From the NCBI GenBank assembly GCA_964016985.1, contig OZ024834.1, positions 84,002,911-84,066,910 of the forward strand: 64,000 nucleotides of DNA, given 5' to 3'. Numbering within the stretch: the stretch's first letter is position 1; each line of letters starts with the position of its first letter. Below the pieces are notes generated by a model. That model was not told the DNA's origin. It saw only the letters and a program-made list of their open reading frames with translations, and searched no databases. The position numbers were made by a program, and so were the translations under genes. Of this stretch, positions 12,256-24,260 are shown one piece after another. Source of the stretch: Anodontia alba (taxonomy: Eukaryota; Mollusca; Bivalvia; Lucinida; Lucinidae).

Positions 12256-12764
12256 GCATATCAGAAACAAACTGGACTCAAAATACCTAGACTAAACACC
12301 CATAGCTCAAATCTATCTAAAAAAAAAACAACATTGAACTTAAATACCTAGACAAAACACCCTTGGTTCTACTGGTATTTCCATATTCAATGAGGTGTCT
12401 TCTCACTCGAAAAATCGAAAAATAGTGTTAAGCCTTGAAGCGCCAATCGCAACTACAGCAAACGATACTTTTAAATATATATTTTTTTATTTTTCAGAGA
12501 ATATAAGAACTGACATTTCATGTGAATCATCCCCCCTTTACTCATGAGCCTCATCTTCTTTCAATACAGTTACTTAAAACCTGCTGCATTTTTTTAAATC
12601 TTGGTCTATATATACATGTAGATGGCCGATGTCTTACCTGTGCACCGGTTATTTTGTTGATATTCACCGATTATATTCAAATTTGCACATGTGATATACC
12701 AATGAACAAATGAGGTTTATGCTAAAGCAATTCTGCCTCCCCTCCTGTTGGAAAACGTAGAATT

Positions 12765-13043
12765 CATTACAAAAACTCGCCTATTCAAATATATTGAAAA
12801 TTTTACAACTAAAATAAGGAAAAATTCAGACTAAAAAATACTGATATTTTTCATATTTCTTCTCAAAACATAGATTGTTGGTACTCGTTAGAACTGCCTC
12901 GGTGAGGCAGTTCTAACGAGTACCCACAATCTATGGTTTTTAGCAAAACAAGAAAAATAATGTATACCCCTGTAAACCCCAGTTTTACTATATAAAAGTG
13001 GGGTTTAAGGGGGTCAAAATTATATAGGCGTGTTTTCGTGATG
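12765..13043 (+). mobile_element. HP1 foldback MITE, copy 1
   Basis: About 280 bp with ends like CATTACGAAAACACGCCTAT and its inverse. A central perfect hairpin (AACTGCCTC/GAGGCAGTT) is present. Non-coding. Confidence 0.82.
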
Positions 13044-13154
13044 TTAGGGCTAAGCCTTGTTTCTGGAGGTCATGATGTGTATTCAAGCAGGCCTATTTTA
13101 TGAAAATTTGGTCTTGAACCGCCCAGTAAGGGTTACATGTGATTTAACTATTTT

Positions 13155-13530
13155 TAGGTCAACTGTTTACAATTAAGCCATAGTATACAAACGCCACAAT
13201 TTCCTAAAGGTAGTTGTCGACGTGACTATCATTGACCAATGTAATCAAACCACGTGTTAGACGATATCTTGTTGCTGTGATCTGTTATACCTGGACTTGG
13301 ACATTTTAGACATTGCCATGATTGGCAAACAGTGCAGACCCATTGGCAAACAGTGCAGACATTTGGGACATTGGCAAACAGTACAGACGCAGATCAGATG
13401 CTGTGTTCTTTAAATTCGGGAAGGTAAGGGTTAAATTAAACAGTCTTGACCTCCCTGTTCAGGACCATTCCCCACCCCCCCACCCCAAGCCGTCCCCCGC
13501 CGATGCTAAGAACGCCTCTTCCTAGCTCCA
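13155..13530 (+). repeat. Dispersed repeat, second copy
   Basis: Same family as 1130-1545; the palindrome region is expanded (ATTGGCAAACAGTGCAGACC several times). Confidence 0.6.
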
Positions 13531-13805
13531 GATAGGCAGTGATATGAGGCACTTTTTTCAATCATTGTTGATATTTTTCTTATTTCTCCACAAAACCGTG
13601 TGTTGTGGTACCGCCTGCCTAGATAAGAGTGCATATCAGCTTAATAAATATTTTTCTTATTTCTCCATGAAAACATATGTTGTGGGTACTCATTAGAAGC
13701 ACCTCAGCGAGGTGCTTCTACTGAGTACCACAACATGTTTTCGTGGAGAAATAAGAAAAATATCAATACTATTGGATTGAAAAAAGCACCTTAACTAGAC
13801 CTATG
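13523..13805 (+). mobile_element. HP2 foldback MITE, partly duplicated
   Basis: Two successive TTTTTCTTATTTCTCC arms and one central hairpin (AAGCACCTCAGCGAGGTGCTT). Confidence 0.68.
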
Positions 13806-13829
13806 GGTACCCATTAGATGTGCCTTAGA

Positions 13830-14124
13830 CTGGCTCCAGTCTCTAGTGACTAAATATTCATTCCTATTATATTCCTGTTTGATAATCCACTAAAATAAAA
13901 CCAAAATTATATCATGACTACAAAGCCTGGTCACTCGTCCTTATAATCCAGTTTGAAATCCACAAAAATAAAACCAAAATAGTATCAAATATGACTATAA
14001 AGACTGGTCACTAGTGACCTGGCTTTCTAATGATATTATTTTGGTTTATTTTAGTGGATTATCAAACAGGATTAATTATAAGAATACTTATTTAGTCACT
14101 GGAGACTGGAGACAGTCTAGGTTA
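13830..14124. mobile_element. Foldback element, second copy of the 674-884 family
   Basis: Starts TTAGACTGGCTCCAGTCTCT and ends GACTGGAGACAGTC. The middle holds a partial internal duplication. Confidence 0.7.
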
Positions 14125-14428
14125 ATACATATGAATCAGTCTGTCTACTTCTATTTCAGTTGCACTTAAAGTCTATTTTATCAACTGAACAGGTGTGAAA
14201 AATGATTGATAACATTATCCCATAAAATGATGACATTATGTCTTGGGGCTCTTCTGATTTAGAAATAAAATCAGGTACATTTCTTGAACTTTAACCCCAG
14301 TGCTATATTTTAATCAACTGTACTTTAACTTTGATATCATCTTCCTGTCTGGGTTTATTTCCCCTGGCAAAAACCAATTTTAACCAGTTTACCACTCTCT
14401 TAGTAGTTTCAGCAGATGACAAACTGAC
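14125..14428. other. No gene seen
   Basis: AT-rich, with pieces of the GCAGATGAC foldback family near its right end. Confidence 0.5.
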
Positions 14429-15562
14429 CAGCATTCCCACTCACATTTTGATTTAGGGGTACATGTACCCCTTGGGTTTAGCATTTGGGGGTACAGATCA
14501 CTTTTTGAGGGTACACATATTTGTGGGTAATTAAATGCCTTGTTAAGCACTGGGAAGACTTTATACTTTAAATGTCATTGTGGTCAGTTTTAGGTACTTT
14601 GTCTTAGTATTTTAAATAAAAGGAAAACTGTGCTTCAATCATATCAAGACGTCACTTTTCCAAAACATATTCTTCAGTCAAAAGAACCTAATACTAACAG
14701 CCAAGTTCAAGTACTATTCAAGTTTCTTAGATATACAATGTTTAAAAACAGGTAAAACAGGTTCTGTCCAGAATGTTGTTCCTTTCATTCAGTGTGAGCC
14801 GGACATACGTATTTTATAGAAAATCGCTACTGCAAAATGGCATGAAAGATTGGAAATTCTATGAAAGAGTGTATGACATTTTCCTGGGAGTTCTGAGCGC
14901 TTTTAATATTCATAACAGTGTTTATTGACTGAATAATTAAACTTTTTCGGGAAATTAGGAAGTCACGAAAACTTATGACATGTAGATTTTATGGCAATAA
15001 GTACATGTTTTTGTTGATAACAGTCATTAAAAACTTGGCTAAAGTAGTCATGCAGCGGTACAACTATCCTAAATTAATCTAAATGAAACAAAATATTTCT
15101 TTTGCGTGCAGTAATTACCGATCTAATTGACAACTTCTGTATATGCTTCAGGGGACCGAGCCGTATCGAAACTCAGAGAAAAAGAGGTGTCCACTGAACC
15201 GCGATACAATGTAATGGTCGTCAGTGATTGGATAATGCATAAAAGATCATACACAATAACCAATGAACAATAATCTTATCCCTCTCGGTAAGAATATAAA
15301 TACATTCCGGGATTTCCGTCCTGTGCAGTTGTCGAACGCATTCGTTATTGTCCGCCAGCAACCGCAGTGTTTCGATGCTTTATTAATATCTAAAATGATA
15401 TGCTATTGAGCGAAAACTGACTCAGTAGGACGTACGCATGTTGCAATTTATACGTGCACCAAATTTTTGGTACGTTTATGTACGTAGATACCAACAGTTC
15501 TGTACGCTCATGGCAGATTCTCTACGTGAATTACGTACTGCAGTACGTGAATGGGAATGCTG
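14429..15562 (+). mobile_element. 1134-bp terminal-inverted-repeat element, copy 1
   Basis: Ends are CAGCATTCCCACTCAC and the inverse GTGAATGGGAATGCTG. Flanked by CTGAC on both sides (14424-14428 and 15563-15567). The inner part has a TATAAATA box at 15295-15302, an initiator-like CAGT about 31 bp later, and an ATG at 15438 opening a 42-codon frame that reaches the element's end. Superfamily not assigned: end sequence and 5-6-bp duplication do not fit one group clearly. Confidence 0.82.
15295..15302 (+). promoter_or_regulatory. TATA box in the 1134-bp element
   Basis: TATAAATA with an initiator-like GCAGT near 15326. Spacing is right for RNA polymerase II, and the site is conserved in the inverted second copy. 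Confidence 0.45.
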
Positions 15563-15566
15563 CTGA
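15438..15566 (+). CDS. Short ORF of the 1134-bp element
   Basis: 42 codons starting MLQFIRAPNFWYVYVRRYQQ and ending ...REWECC. The stop lies in flanking DNA just past the element end. The same peptide is kept in the second copy (18022 downward). No family recognised. It could be a captured first exon. Confidence 0.3.
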   Translation: MLQFIRAPNFWYVYVRRYQQFCTLMADSLRELRTAVREWECC

Positions 15567-16264
15567 CAACATTTTTTCTTATTTTCCCCAGAGAACAAAT
15601 TTGACATTCTCATGCAAATTTTGGAGACAATCTGCATGAAATGGCAAAACCTGGTTTAAGAGAAAAATAAGAAAAATATTTCAATTTATGGTCTACTGGA
15701 AATCTGACCCATAAAGTTAAGCTTTAAACATGAGCTATGCATTACTTCTACTTTCGTTTCTCATCATATAGTTTTTAATTGTTAATTAAAGCGCTCTAAT
15801 TTATAGCAAACAACATTCTATCATTTTTTATTATTTTCCAGTGAAAATAAGACTTGGCATTTTATGTGAATCATCAGGTCCAGGCAGACAACATATGAAA
15901 TATCAATTTTTTTTAAGCCTGAAAAATATAACAAAATAATTCAAAATGTCTGCTGCAGTAATGTATGATTTTTGTTATTTAAACAGTTGGCATACAAACG
16001 TACATGAGCAAAAACTGATGATATTTTCCCTATTTTCCCAGAAAATAGGGATTTGACAAATTTTGCAAATTTTCCTGAAGAAATAACTTACATGAAATGC
16101 CAAATCCCATTTTCCAGGATAAATAAAAAAAATATTTAAAAGTGGCATCTAACAAAAATGCATGATTTTTTTTTAATTCTTATTCAAATTCCTTCCCAAA
16201 TAAAACCAGACATAATATAAAAGCAGGCATGGTTATCTACCAAAATTAAACAGGTGCACTATAA

Positions 16265-16508
16265 TTTAACCTTTACCCCTCTCTGTGCTAATTCTGCAGA
16301 TGACAAATTGATTTTTTCCAGAAAACAGGTTTTGACATTAAATACAAATTGTCTCCTTAGTTCTTATTTATTTTTTTTTTTCCCAGAAAACAGGCATTGA
16401 CATTTCATGTAAATTATCTCCTATGAAGACAATTTGCATTTCTGGGAAAAATAAGAAAAATATTTTAAAATGTCATCTGCTGAAATTTTTTACCCAGAGT
16501 GCTTGAGC
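16265..16508 (+). mobile_element. Foldback MITE with GCAGATGACAAATTG arms
   Basis: Arms TTCTGCAGATGACAAATTG and its inverse, with CCCAGAAAACAGG repeats inside. Related pieces at 15560-15700, 16010-16110, 17345-17520 and 24283-24490. Confidence 0.62.
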
Positions 16509-16756
16509 TCTAACAGGCATATTAAAGACAGGATATATGGTAATCCATGAACATCTGTATGTAAGATTACATAATTAAGTGCAACAAATATGCAAGGGTG
16601 ATACCAGTCAGGGGTCAAACAGGTGCAAACCAATCATTACTTCCACAAATATTATTTCTTTGTCACATTACATCACTAAAACATTTTTTTTGGACTTTGT
16701 TGTTTTTCTGATGGTTGTTTACCCAACCATAAAAAATATTTTTGTCTTAACAGAAA

Positions 16757-17124
16757 CATAGCTCTTGACAAGATGCTTTTTTCAATCGAAAAGTATTGAT
16801 ATTTTCTTATTTCTCCATGAAAATATATGTTGTGGGTACTCATTAGAAGCGCCTCAGTGAGGCGCTTCTAATGAGTACCCACAACATATGTTTTCATGGA
16901 GAAAAATATTCACCTGATACCCATTCTTATCTAGATCAATGAAAAATAGTAAAATTTTCATAGCTCCAGATAAGAGTGGGTATCCAGATAAAATTCTTGT
17001 TTTACCCATCAGAAGCACTCCAGCAACATACTTCTAATGAGTAACAATACAACATGTTTTTGTGGACAAATAAGAAAAAATATATACCTGGAACTTCCTC
17101 TTATCTGGAGCTATGTTTTACCCA
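16757..17124 (+). mobile_element. Two adjacent HP2 foldback MITEs
   Basis: The first (to about 16965) has a long perfect hairpin with AAGCGCCTCAGTGAGGCGCTT. The second is degenerate (AAGCACTCCAGCAACATACTT). They meet at AGCTCCAGATAAGAGTGGG. Confidence 0.7.
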
Positions 17125-17128
17125 GCTG

Positions 17129-17347
17129 TTAACCCTGGTCCTGCTGAACCCACGTATGCCCAGAATTGGTCCTGCCGAACCCGGGTAAGCCCAGGATTTG
17201 CAAATAGTGTAGATCCAGATCAGCTGGCTTCTTCAGAAGTATTAAGTATAAGAATTAGTATCAACAACCTGGATCAAGTAATCTGATTGGCTGAAAATTA
17301 GAACTGGACATGGCATCTTTTAAATTATTCAGCATGGCAAGGGTTAA
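17129..17347 (-). mobile_element. TTAA-type MITE, copy 2
   Basis: Same ends as 2518-2748 in reverse. The start end is duplicated (CTGGTCCTGCTGAACCCACG and GGTCCTGCCGAACCCGGG). Confidence 0.7.
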
Positions 17348-17897
17348 CTTATCGCTCTCTGGGCCAATTCAGTAGACAACAAATTGACAATTTTTTCTTG
17401 TTTTGCCTAGAAAATAGGCTTTGATGTTTTCTTGCAAATTGTCTCATTAGGAGACAATTTGCATGAGATATTAAAGCCTATTTTCTGCAAAAATTTAATG
17501 GAGGTGACAGTGGGAATTTATGTCCTTTTATAGCACCACATCACTGCAGTATGACAGACTCCATTCCAAGTGACCGGATACAATCACCTGGCAGGCACAT
17601 TAAACCAACATCAGTGTGATTGTCCTAGCTTTTCTTTGACACATAAACTAGACAAAGTAGGTCACATGTACCCCATGCCAGTGCCAATTTATCAACAGAC
17701 CTTGGGGAGAAAGAGAAATATTCAAATAATCGAAGGAATAAGCAGGAGCCAGCCAGTTCTCTTTCCAACAATATATCAAGTCATACCCAACAGTTATACT
17801 AAATTTTAAGATCCTAGGTGCAGTATATATAGTTCTTGAGAAATGTTTGACAGAAATAGTAATAAAAAAAAAGACAAAAAAAGAATAATCAATTACA

Positions 17898-19031
17898 CAG
17901 CATTCCCATTCACGTACTGCAGTACGTAATTCACGTAGAGAATCTGCCATGAGCGTACAGAACTGTTGGTATCTACGCACATAAACGTACCAAAAATTTG
18001 GTGCACGTATAAATTGCAACATGCGTACGTCCTACTGAGTCAGTTTTCGCTCAATAGCATATCATTTTAAATATTAATAAAGCATCGAAACACTGCGGTT
18101 GCTGGCGGACAATAACGAATGCGTTCGACGACTGCACAGGACGGAAATCCCGGAATGTATTTATATTCTTACCGAGAGGGATAAGATTATTGTTCATTGG
18201 TTATTGTGTATGATCTTTTTTGCATTATCCAATCACTGACGACCATTAAATTGTATCGCGGTTCAGTGGACACCTCTTTTTCTCTGAGTTTCGATACGGC
18301 TCGGTCCGCTGAAGCGTATACAGAAGTTGTCAATTAGATCGGTAATTACTGCATGCAAAAGAAATATTTTGTTTCATTTAGATTAATTTAGGATAGTTGT
18401 ACCGCTGCATGACTACTTTAGCCAAGTTTTTAATGACTGTTATCAACAAAAACATGTACTTATTGCCGTAAAATCTACATGTCATAAGTTTTCGCGACTT
18501 CCTAATTTCCCGAAAAAGTTTAATTATTCAGTCAATAAACACTGTTATGAATATTAAAAGCGCTCAGAACTCCCAGGAAAATGTCATACACTCTTTCATA
18601 GAATTTCCAATCTTTCATGCCATTTTGCAGTAGCGATTTTCTATAAAATCAGTATGTCCGGCTCACACTGAATGAAAGGAACAACATTCTGGACAGAACC
18701 TGTTTTACCTGTTTTTAAACATTGTATATCTAAGAAGCTTGAATAGTACTTGAACTTGGCTGTTAGTATTAGGTTCTTTTGACTGAAGAATATGTTTTGG
18801 AAAAGTGACGTCTTGATATGATTGAAGCACAGTTTTCCTTTTATTTAAAATACTAAGACAAAGTACCTAAAACTGACCACAATGACATTTAAAGTATAAA
18901 GTCTTCCCAGTGCTTAACAAGGCATTTAATTACCCACAAATATGTGTACCCTCAAAAAGTGATCTGTACCCCCAAATGCTAAACCCAAAGGGTACATGTA
19001 CCCCTAAATCAAAATGTGAGTGGGAATGCTG
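17898..19031 (-). mobile_element. 1134-bp terminal-inverted-repeat element, copy 2
   Basis: The same element as at 14429-15562, in opposite orientation and of identical length, with few differences. Flanked by ATTACA on both sides (17892-17897 and 19032-19037), so it inserted independently. Its short ORF starts at 18022 on the minus strand and runs through the terminus into flanking DNA, giving a 124-aa frame. Confidence 0.82.
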
Positions 19032-19177
19032 ATTACAGACATGTAGAGAGACAATTACAAATGGAAAAGACAATTAAGACATGTAGATGAAAATTTTTAC
19101 AAATCATGGAAACTACAAAAACTGTATACTTCCTTGGCTAGGTATGTATGTCAAAGGTATGTATAGGGCAAATACTC

Positions 19178-19550
19178 GGCTCCAGATAAGGTTTTTTTTT
19201 TCTACTAAAATTTATTTCTTATTTCTCCGCAAAATATTTTGAGAGTAATCATTAGAAGTGCCTTGGCAAGGTGCTTCTAAGGAGTACCAACAATATGTTT
19301 TCTTGTAGAAATAAAAATAAATATTTTCCTGACAATGCGGATACTCCCTCTTATCTGAAGCTAGGCTAAATGCATTCAAATGATGTCTTGTTTTATTGAT
19401 AGATCTAGATAAGATTGGGTACCAGGTAAATAGTTTTTTCTTTATTTCTCGACATAACACTGCTGATGAATACCCACATTTGTTTTCGTTGAGTAAAAAG
19501 AAAACTACAGATACTTGTTGGTTGAAAAAAGCGCCTTATCAAGAGTTTTG
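19178..19550 (+). mobile_element. HP2 copies, degenerate
   Basis: GCTCCAGATAAGG end at 19178; core AAGTGCCTTGGCAAGGTGCTT at 19255. A second broken copy runs to about 19550. Confidence 0.6.
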
Positions 19551-20036
19551 ATTGTGTTGGGGTTTTTTTTTATGATATGTCAACCCTTGTGGGTCATTTT
19601 GTGTCATCTCCAAGAGAAAGGGAGAAGAGAGATAGAAGAGAAAGTAGAGAAGATGAAGGGGAGAAAGAGGAACAGGAATGAAAGTGAAGAAACAAAGAAG
19701 TAAAAACAGTCCCCTCTAACCTTACCTGCTACAAGGATAGCAGGTTAAGCCCAACTGTAAGCTAATATCAGTTGGACGCCCTGGTGACGTAACATACATG
19801 ACACCTTCGCCACATCCCACCACACAGTCTTATCAAGAGCTATGTGTATCACAGAAAATATAACAAACATGCTGTGTCACACCTCATACCACGAGCATCA
19901 CATTCTTCTTGCCTGAGCTTCAGTATGAGAAAACGTACCTTCTGTACCTTCCCACGTGCATACAACAAAGACTCAAATCAGCCTTTGTATCCACACAGTC
20001 TGATTAGAGTCTCTGTTGTCCACAGATGGGTATCTC
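19551..20036. other. No gene seen
   Basis: Holds a dispersed repeat (GTCAACCCTTGTGGGTCATT ... AAGAGAGATAGAAGAG ... TATCAGTTGGACGCCCTGGT) also found at 23510-23790. Confidence 0.5.
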
Positions 20037-20192
20037 ATAGCAACAGATAAGGCGCTTTTTTCATCCGAAAAATGCTGATATCTTTATTTCTCGCCAAGGC
20101 GCTTCTAATGAGTACCCACAACATATGTTTTCCTCAAGAAATAAGAAAAATAATATGTGGATACCCCCCCTTTATCTGTAGCTATGTATCTG
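20037..20192 (-). mobile_element. HP2 copy, half hairpin
   Basis: AACAGATAAGGCGC end and CTTTATCTGTAGCTATG end. Only one arm of the core survives (AAGGCGCTTCTAATGAGTAC). Confidence 0.62.
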
Positions 20193-20418
20193 CTTAGTGA
20201 CTGCGTGAAAGTAGTTACTATACACATATAGCACTACAAATCGTTATCAGAGCCTGACATCAACTGGAAATGAGAATTTTACATGCAAAATGTACATTCT
20301 TGATTATCTTTAAATGGGCTGCAGATGCCAATATTACCGCAGCTACTAAGGCCAAATAAAAAAAATGTGTGTGTTTAATGTAACATTTTTAGAAAAAAAT
20401 AGGTAGGGAAAGTAAAGA

Positions 20419-20449
<31 letters not shown>

Positions 20450-20749
20450 GAAATATACCATAATTACCAAATATATTTGGACTTCACACATATTTCACAT
20501 AAAAATTTTACATGTCTGGTTATCCTTAGATATGCCAAAAGTATTAATAAAATGACAAACAGTGTACACCCTGATCAAACTGTAGGAGCAACTCTGATCT
20601 GGGTCTTCACTATTTGCTCAGATCTACTTGTCTGAATATATAGAAGAAATATTTTATCCCAGTAAAACATGGAAAAATTGACTAGGTTTTACCAGGAAAA
20701 TTAGGTATGGGGTAGGGTTATCCTAAACACACATCTTTTTTTTTTTTTT

Positions 20750-20995
20750 TTTTTTTGGTCTTCAGTGGGCTTGATACACCTGGTTTTAAAAAGGGAGAAA
20801 ACTTTTGTAACTTCAGATTTGTGTCCTCCACACCAAGCCTTCTTCTGAAAGGGGTCAACTCTGAAAGGAAAGATTCTGGGAGCAAATTCTTCTCTTTTTG
20901 AGCCCCCTTTTCAGACGTGATGGAAAAACAAATCTGAAAGAATTGCTTTCCGTGAATGCGTATCCATTCCTTTTCAATCTTGCGCAATTTCATTT
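20750..20995. repeat. Dispersed repeat shared with 34150-34380
   Basis: Both contain CTTTTGTRACTT, CTTCTGAAAAGG-like segments and GGAAAGAATTTG/CAAATTMTTTCC. The minus-strand frame over 20718-20993 starts in this repeat and ends in poly-K from poly-T, so it is not called. Confidence 0.55.
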
Positions 20996-21093
20996 CAATA
21001 TCACTGAACAGACTGTCATCAGCCTGCAGCTATTTGATCATGTACAAAAATGTACACAGACATGCTAGTATTGCACAACTTTTAAAAAATTAC

Positions 21094-21376
21094 CATTTTT
21101 AATCTTTGGCTTGGCCCCTGGTGAAATTGGTGGTGGATTTGGTGGCGGCTCCATCACATGCGTTGGTAGAGAAACACTCCTTGAAATTCCGGTGTTGCCT
21201 GAGGAAACTGGGGACAGAGACATTGCACGACTTGTACCAGGAACCGCTCGGTAACTTTCTATTCCCGCGGACATATCATTGCGTGTGAGGGAATCAGCTG
21301 TTAGCTTCTGCACAAAATCGGGCAAATTTTGGAGATTCGCATCAAAATATGCGTCCGATGTAGTAATATTCTCCAT
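21094..21376 (-). CDS. Probable first coding exon, gene not recognised
   Basis: ATG at 21376 opens 94 codons and ends at AAAAATG followed by GTAATT, a plausible donor. The protein begins MENITTSDAYFDANLQNLPD. It contains a Ser/Pro-rich stretch (SPVSSGNTGISRSVSLPTH) and a proline run (PPPNPPPISPG), and ends in KPKIKN. Such an N-terminus is typical of a disordered adaptor or regulatory protein, but I cannot name it. The GC content is higher than the flanks, and the upstream region (21640-21760) is free of the common MITEs, as near a real promoter. Later exons were not found to the left. Confidence 0.5.
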
Positions 21377-22119
21377 GATAAATCAATATTTAACAACCCT
21401 CCATTAAGACTATGTACTGTCAAAGGTTCGAATTTGGAAAATTATCACTTTTGTGAACCCTTTTTCCAACTACCACCAAAACATTATAATCCTAACTGGG
21501 CGAACAATTTTTCTGAACCGCTAATTGCCAATTAAAGAAAGCAATTAGCAGCACAGTGAGTTTTAACACACGTAAATAACAGCGGCTTTTTATAAGATAA
21601 TTAATCTCATATTATATCCATATTTGTGTATCCAACACAAGCTGTGGAATTTCCCATCACTGCAGTCACTACAATGAATATTCTAAATTTGTACTAATAT
21701 GGCGGCAACCCAATACACAAAACTCCGGCGTTCTTGCACTTTTTGAGTTCGACAACATGTCAGCAAATATGGTATTTAAAACACAATAGCCGTTTTGTCT
21801 GCTCAATTATAAACTCAAATTGTATCAACCGTAATTGTAATTACTCCTTAATCTAAGTCCCGCATGTGTGTCTGCAGGTGCACTATATCGTACGTGTGTG
21901 ATTACGGTAAGAGAGGTCGTTGACTTTTCTGCACTGTTGTGAATACTGTACAAATCGATTTCGCAGTTACTTCCCTTAATGCGCCCACTAAAAACTACTT
22001 GGATTATCTCCCATATATAATGATATACCGTATTCGACCAAATTACCGCACATACCCCTAACAAACAGTCGAGTATTTTCTTCATATTTACTGCCTGTGT
22101 ACTTTTATCAACTTCTTTG

Positions 22120-22560
22120 TAACACATATGCTGTTGGTGCCCATTTGAATTGCCTCAACATAATTATGCTTACACCATTTTTTTTTTGATTTTCTCTATA
22201 AAAGCATGTAATTTTGATATTCATTTAATTTGCCTCAACCTCTTTAATTGACTCAACATGTTAAGACAATTCAATACTCATTTGAATTGCCTCAACATGT
22301 TAGGATTAAGATGTATAATTTTGGTACTCATTTGAATTGCATCAACCTGTCATGATTAATTTTAAGACTTAATCAACCCCAAATTGCTGAGGCAATTCAA
22401 TACTCACTTGAATTGCCTCAACCTGTTGAGATTAAGATTTAAACCTAAATTTGTTGAGGCAATTCAGTAATCACTTGAATTATCTCAAACTGTTGAGGTT
22501 AAGGTTAAGGCAATTCAGTACTCAATTGAACCTGTTTTGATTAAGATTAACCAAAGAAAG
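22120..22560. repeat. Array derived from one arm of the core hairpin
   Basis: Repeated TACTCATTTGAATTGCCTCA with intervening AACCTGTTGAGATTAAG, about six copies, some inverted. Resembles the HP core arm TACTCATTAGAATTGCCTCA. Confidence 0.6.
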
Positions 22561-22800
22561 CTGACCAACCTGCAGTGAATTGGTGCTGAGAAATCAGAAT
22601 TCCACTTTTTTATCTGGTTGTTATTGATTGGATATCCAACATCCACATCACACTGTAAGTCAGGATTTCATAAGAAATTTAACCCAAAGCAACTTTTATA
22701 TTTCTGTTACTTTATTAAGATATAAGAATTACTAATCTTATAATCATACCTTAACTACAGTATGATTTAACAAATGACAAATGCTAGACAAATATGAAAA

Positions 22801-23079
22801 CATCACGAAAACATGCCTATATAAATTTGACCCCCTTAAACCCCATTTTTATATAGTAAAACTGGGGTTTGCAGGGGTATAAGTTATTTTTCTTATTTCT
22901 GCTCAAAACATAGATTGTGGGGTACTCATTAGAACAGCCTCGTCGAGGCGGTTCTAACGAGTACCTACAATCTATGTTTTGAGCAGAAGTATGAAAAATA
23001 TCAGAAGTTTTTGTCTGAAAATTTTCATTTTTTGATGGTAAAATTTTCAGTATATTTGAATAGGCGTGTTTTCATAATG
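22801..23079 (-). mobile_element. HP1 foldback MITE, copy 2
   Basis: Same ends and core as 12765-13043, opposite orientation. Central stem AACAGCCTC/GAGGCGGTT has one mismatch. Confidence 0.82.
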
Positions 23080-23251
23080 TATGTGTTAGCCAGGTTGCCA
23101 CACTCATATATGGAACTACAAATGTGTGAGATAAGCTGCTGACTCATTTCAGGCTACCTGTCTGCATGGGAAATATATGCATTAGTGAAAGCAAAATAAA
23201 AAGAGGCAGTGGATTTGGGTAGTTATTTTAATAAAACATATATAGTACTCT

Positions 23252-23464
23252 ACAACCTCTTTATCACACGGTTCACTATTACACGGTTTTGGATATAACA
23301 CGGTTTAAAGATGTACCCCAAAAATGTATAGAATATATTGACAAATGACCATAAATGGTCATTTTTCAATATAATCTATACATTTTTGTTTGGATATAAC
23401 ACGGTTGTTTAACTAACACGGTTTATGCTATGGACCCCAACAATAGTGTTATAAAGAGGTTGTG
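23252..23464. mobile_element. Foldback MITE, ACAACCTCTTTAT ends
   Basis: ACACGGTT repeats in both arms and a central palindrome AAATGACCATAAATGGTCATTT. Related copies at 39562-39796 and 49253-49482. Confidence 0.72.
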
Positions 23465-24054
23465 GTGTATTCTGTTTTTGTGAATGTTGCATTCCAGGAG
23501 ACTCACTGATTGTGTTGGGGTTTAACAACACGTCAACCCTAGTGGGTCATTTTGTCGTTTCCCAGAGAAAGGGAGAAAAGAGATAGAAGAGATAGTAGAA
23601 GAGATGAAAGAGAGGAACAGGGAAGAAAGAGGAATAGGAAAGAAAGTGGAGAAACAGAAGAAAAAAAACACCCCCCTCCCCCCCCCTACCCTTACCTGCT
23701 GTAAGGATAGCAGGCCTTGCCCAACTGTAAGCCAATATCAGTTGGATGCCCTGGTGACATTATATACACAACACCTTCGCACCACCCGACCACCCTCTCA
23801 GGGAGACTCATCTTATGGACACCTGCTCCCACTTTTAAGGGGAATGGATATGCTTTACAAAGGGACAACTACTCTTATAGGGACCAAATGCTTCCCTTTT
23901 AGAGTGGACCTTTTTTTTTTTTTTAGAAATGAACTGGTGTATAGTAAGCAAACAGAAGTTATAGATGTTGCCCCCCCCCCGCCCCCCCCCCCACCTCCCC
24001 CCTACCCCCCTTGTAAAAATGGTGGAAAATCCATCAGGGTATACACAGTCTCCT

Positions 24055-24260
24055 AAACCTTTGTCATGCTGAATAAATTAAGATGCCACACCCACTTCCA
24101 ATTTTCAGCCAATCAGATTACTTGATCCAGGTTGTTGATAAAAATTCATATACATGTACAAAATGACAAACAGTGCAGATCGAGATCAGTTGGCTTCTGA
24201 AATGGATCTTCACTGTTTGCAAAGGCAGGGTATATCCAGGTTCAGCCGGACAAGAGTTAT
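24055..24260 (+). mobile_element. TTAA-type MITE, copy 3
   Basis: CCTTTGTCATGCTGAATAAA start and TTCAGCCGGACAAGAGTTA end. Confidence 0.68.

Noticed and set aside
17648..18022. 124-codon gene on the minus strand
   Set aside because: Only the first ~42 codons are element-encoded and shared with the other copy; the rest is read-through into flanking DNA.
14429..19031. DIRS-like element with inverted terminal repeats around one body
   Set aside because: Each 1134-bp arm has its own different target duplication, so they are two insertions; the middle holds unrelated MITEs.
23604..24056. 150-codon plus-strand frame
   Set aside because: Low-complexity Lys/Glu and proline runs from purine and poly-C tracts, overlapping a dispersed repeat.
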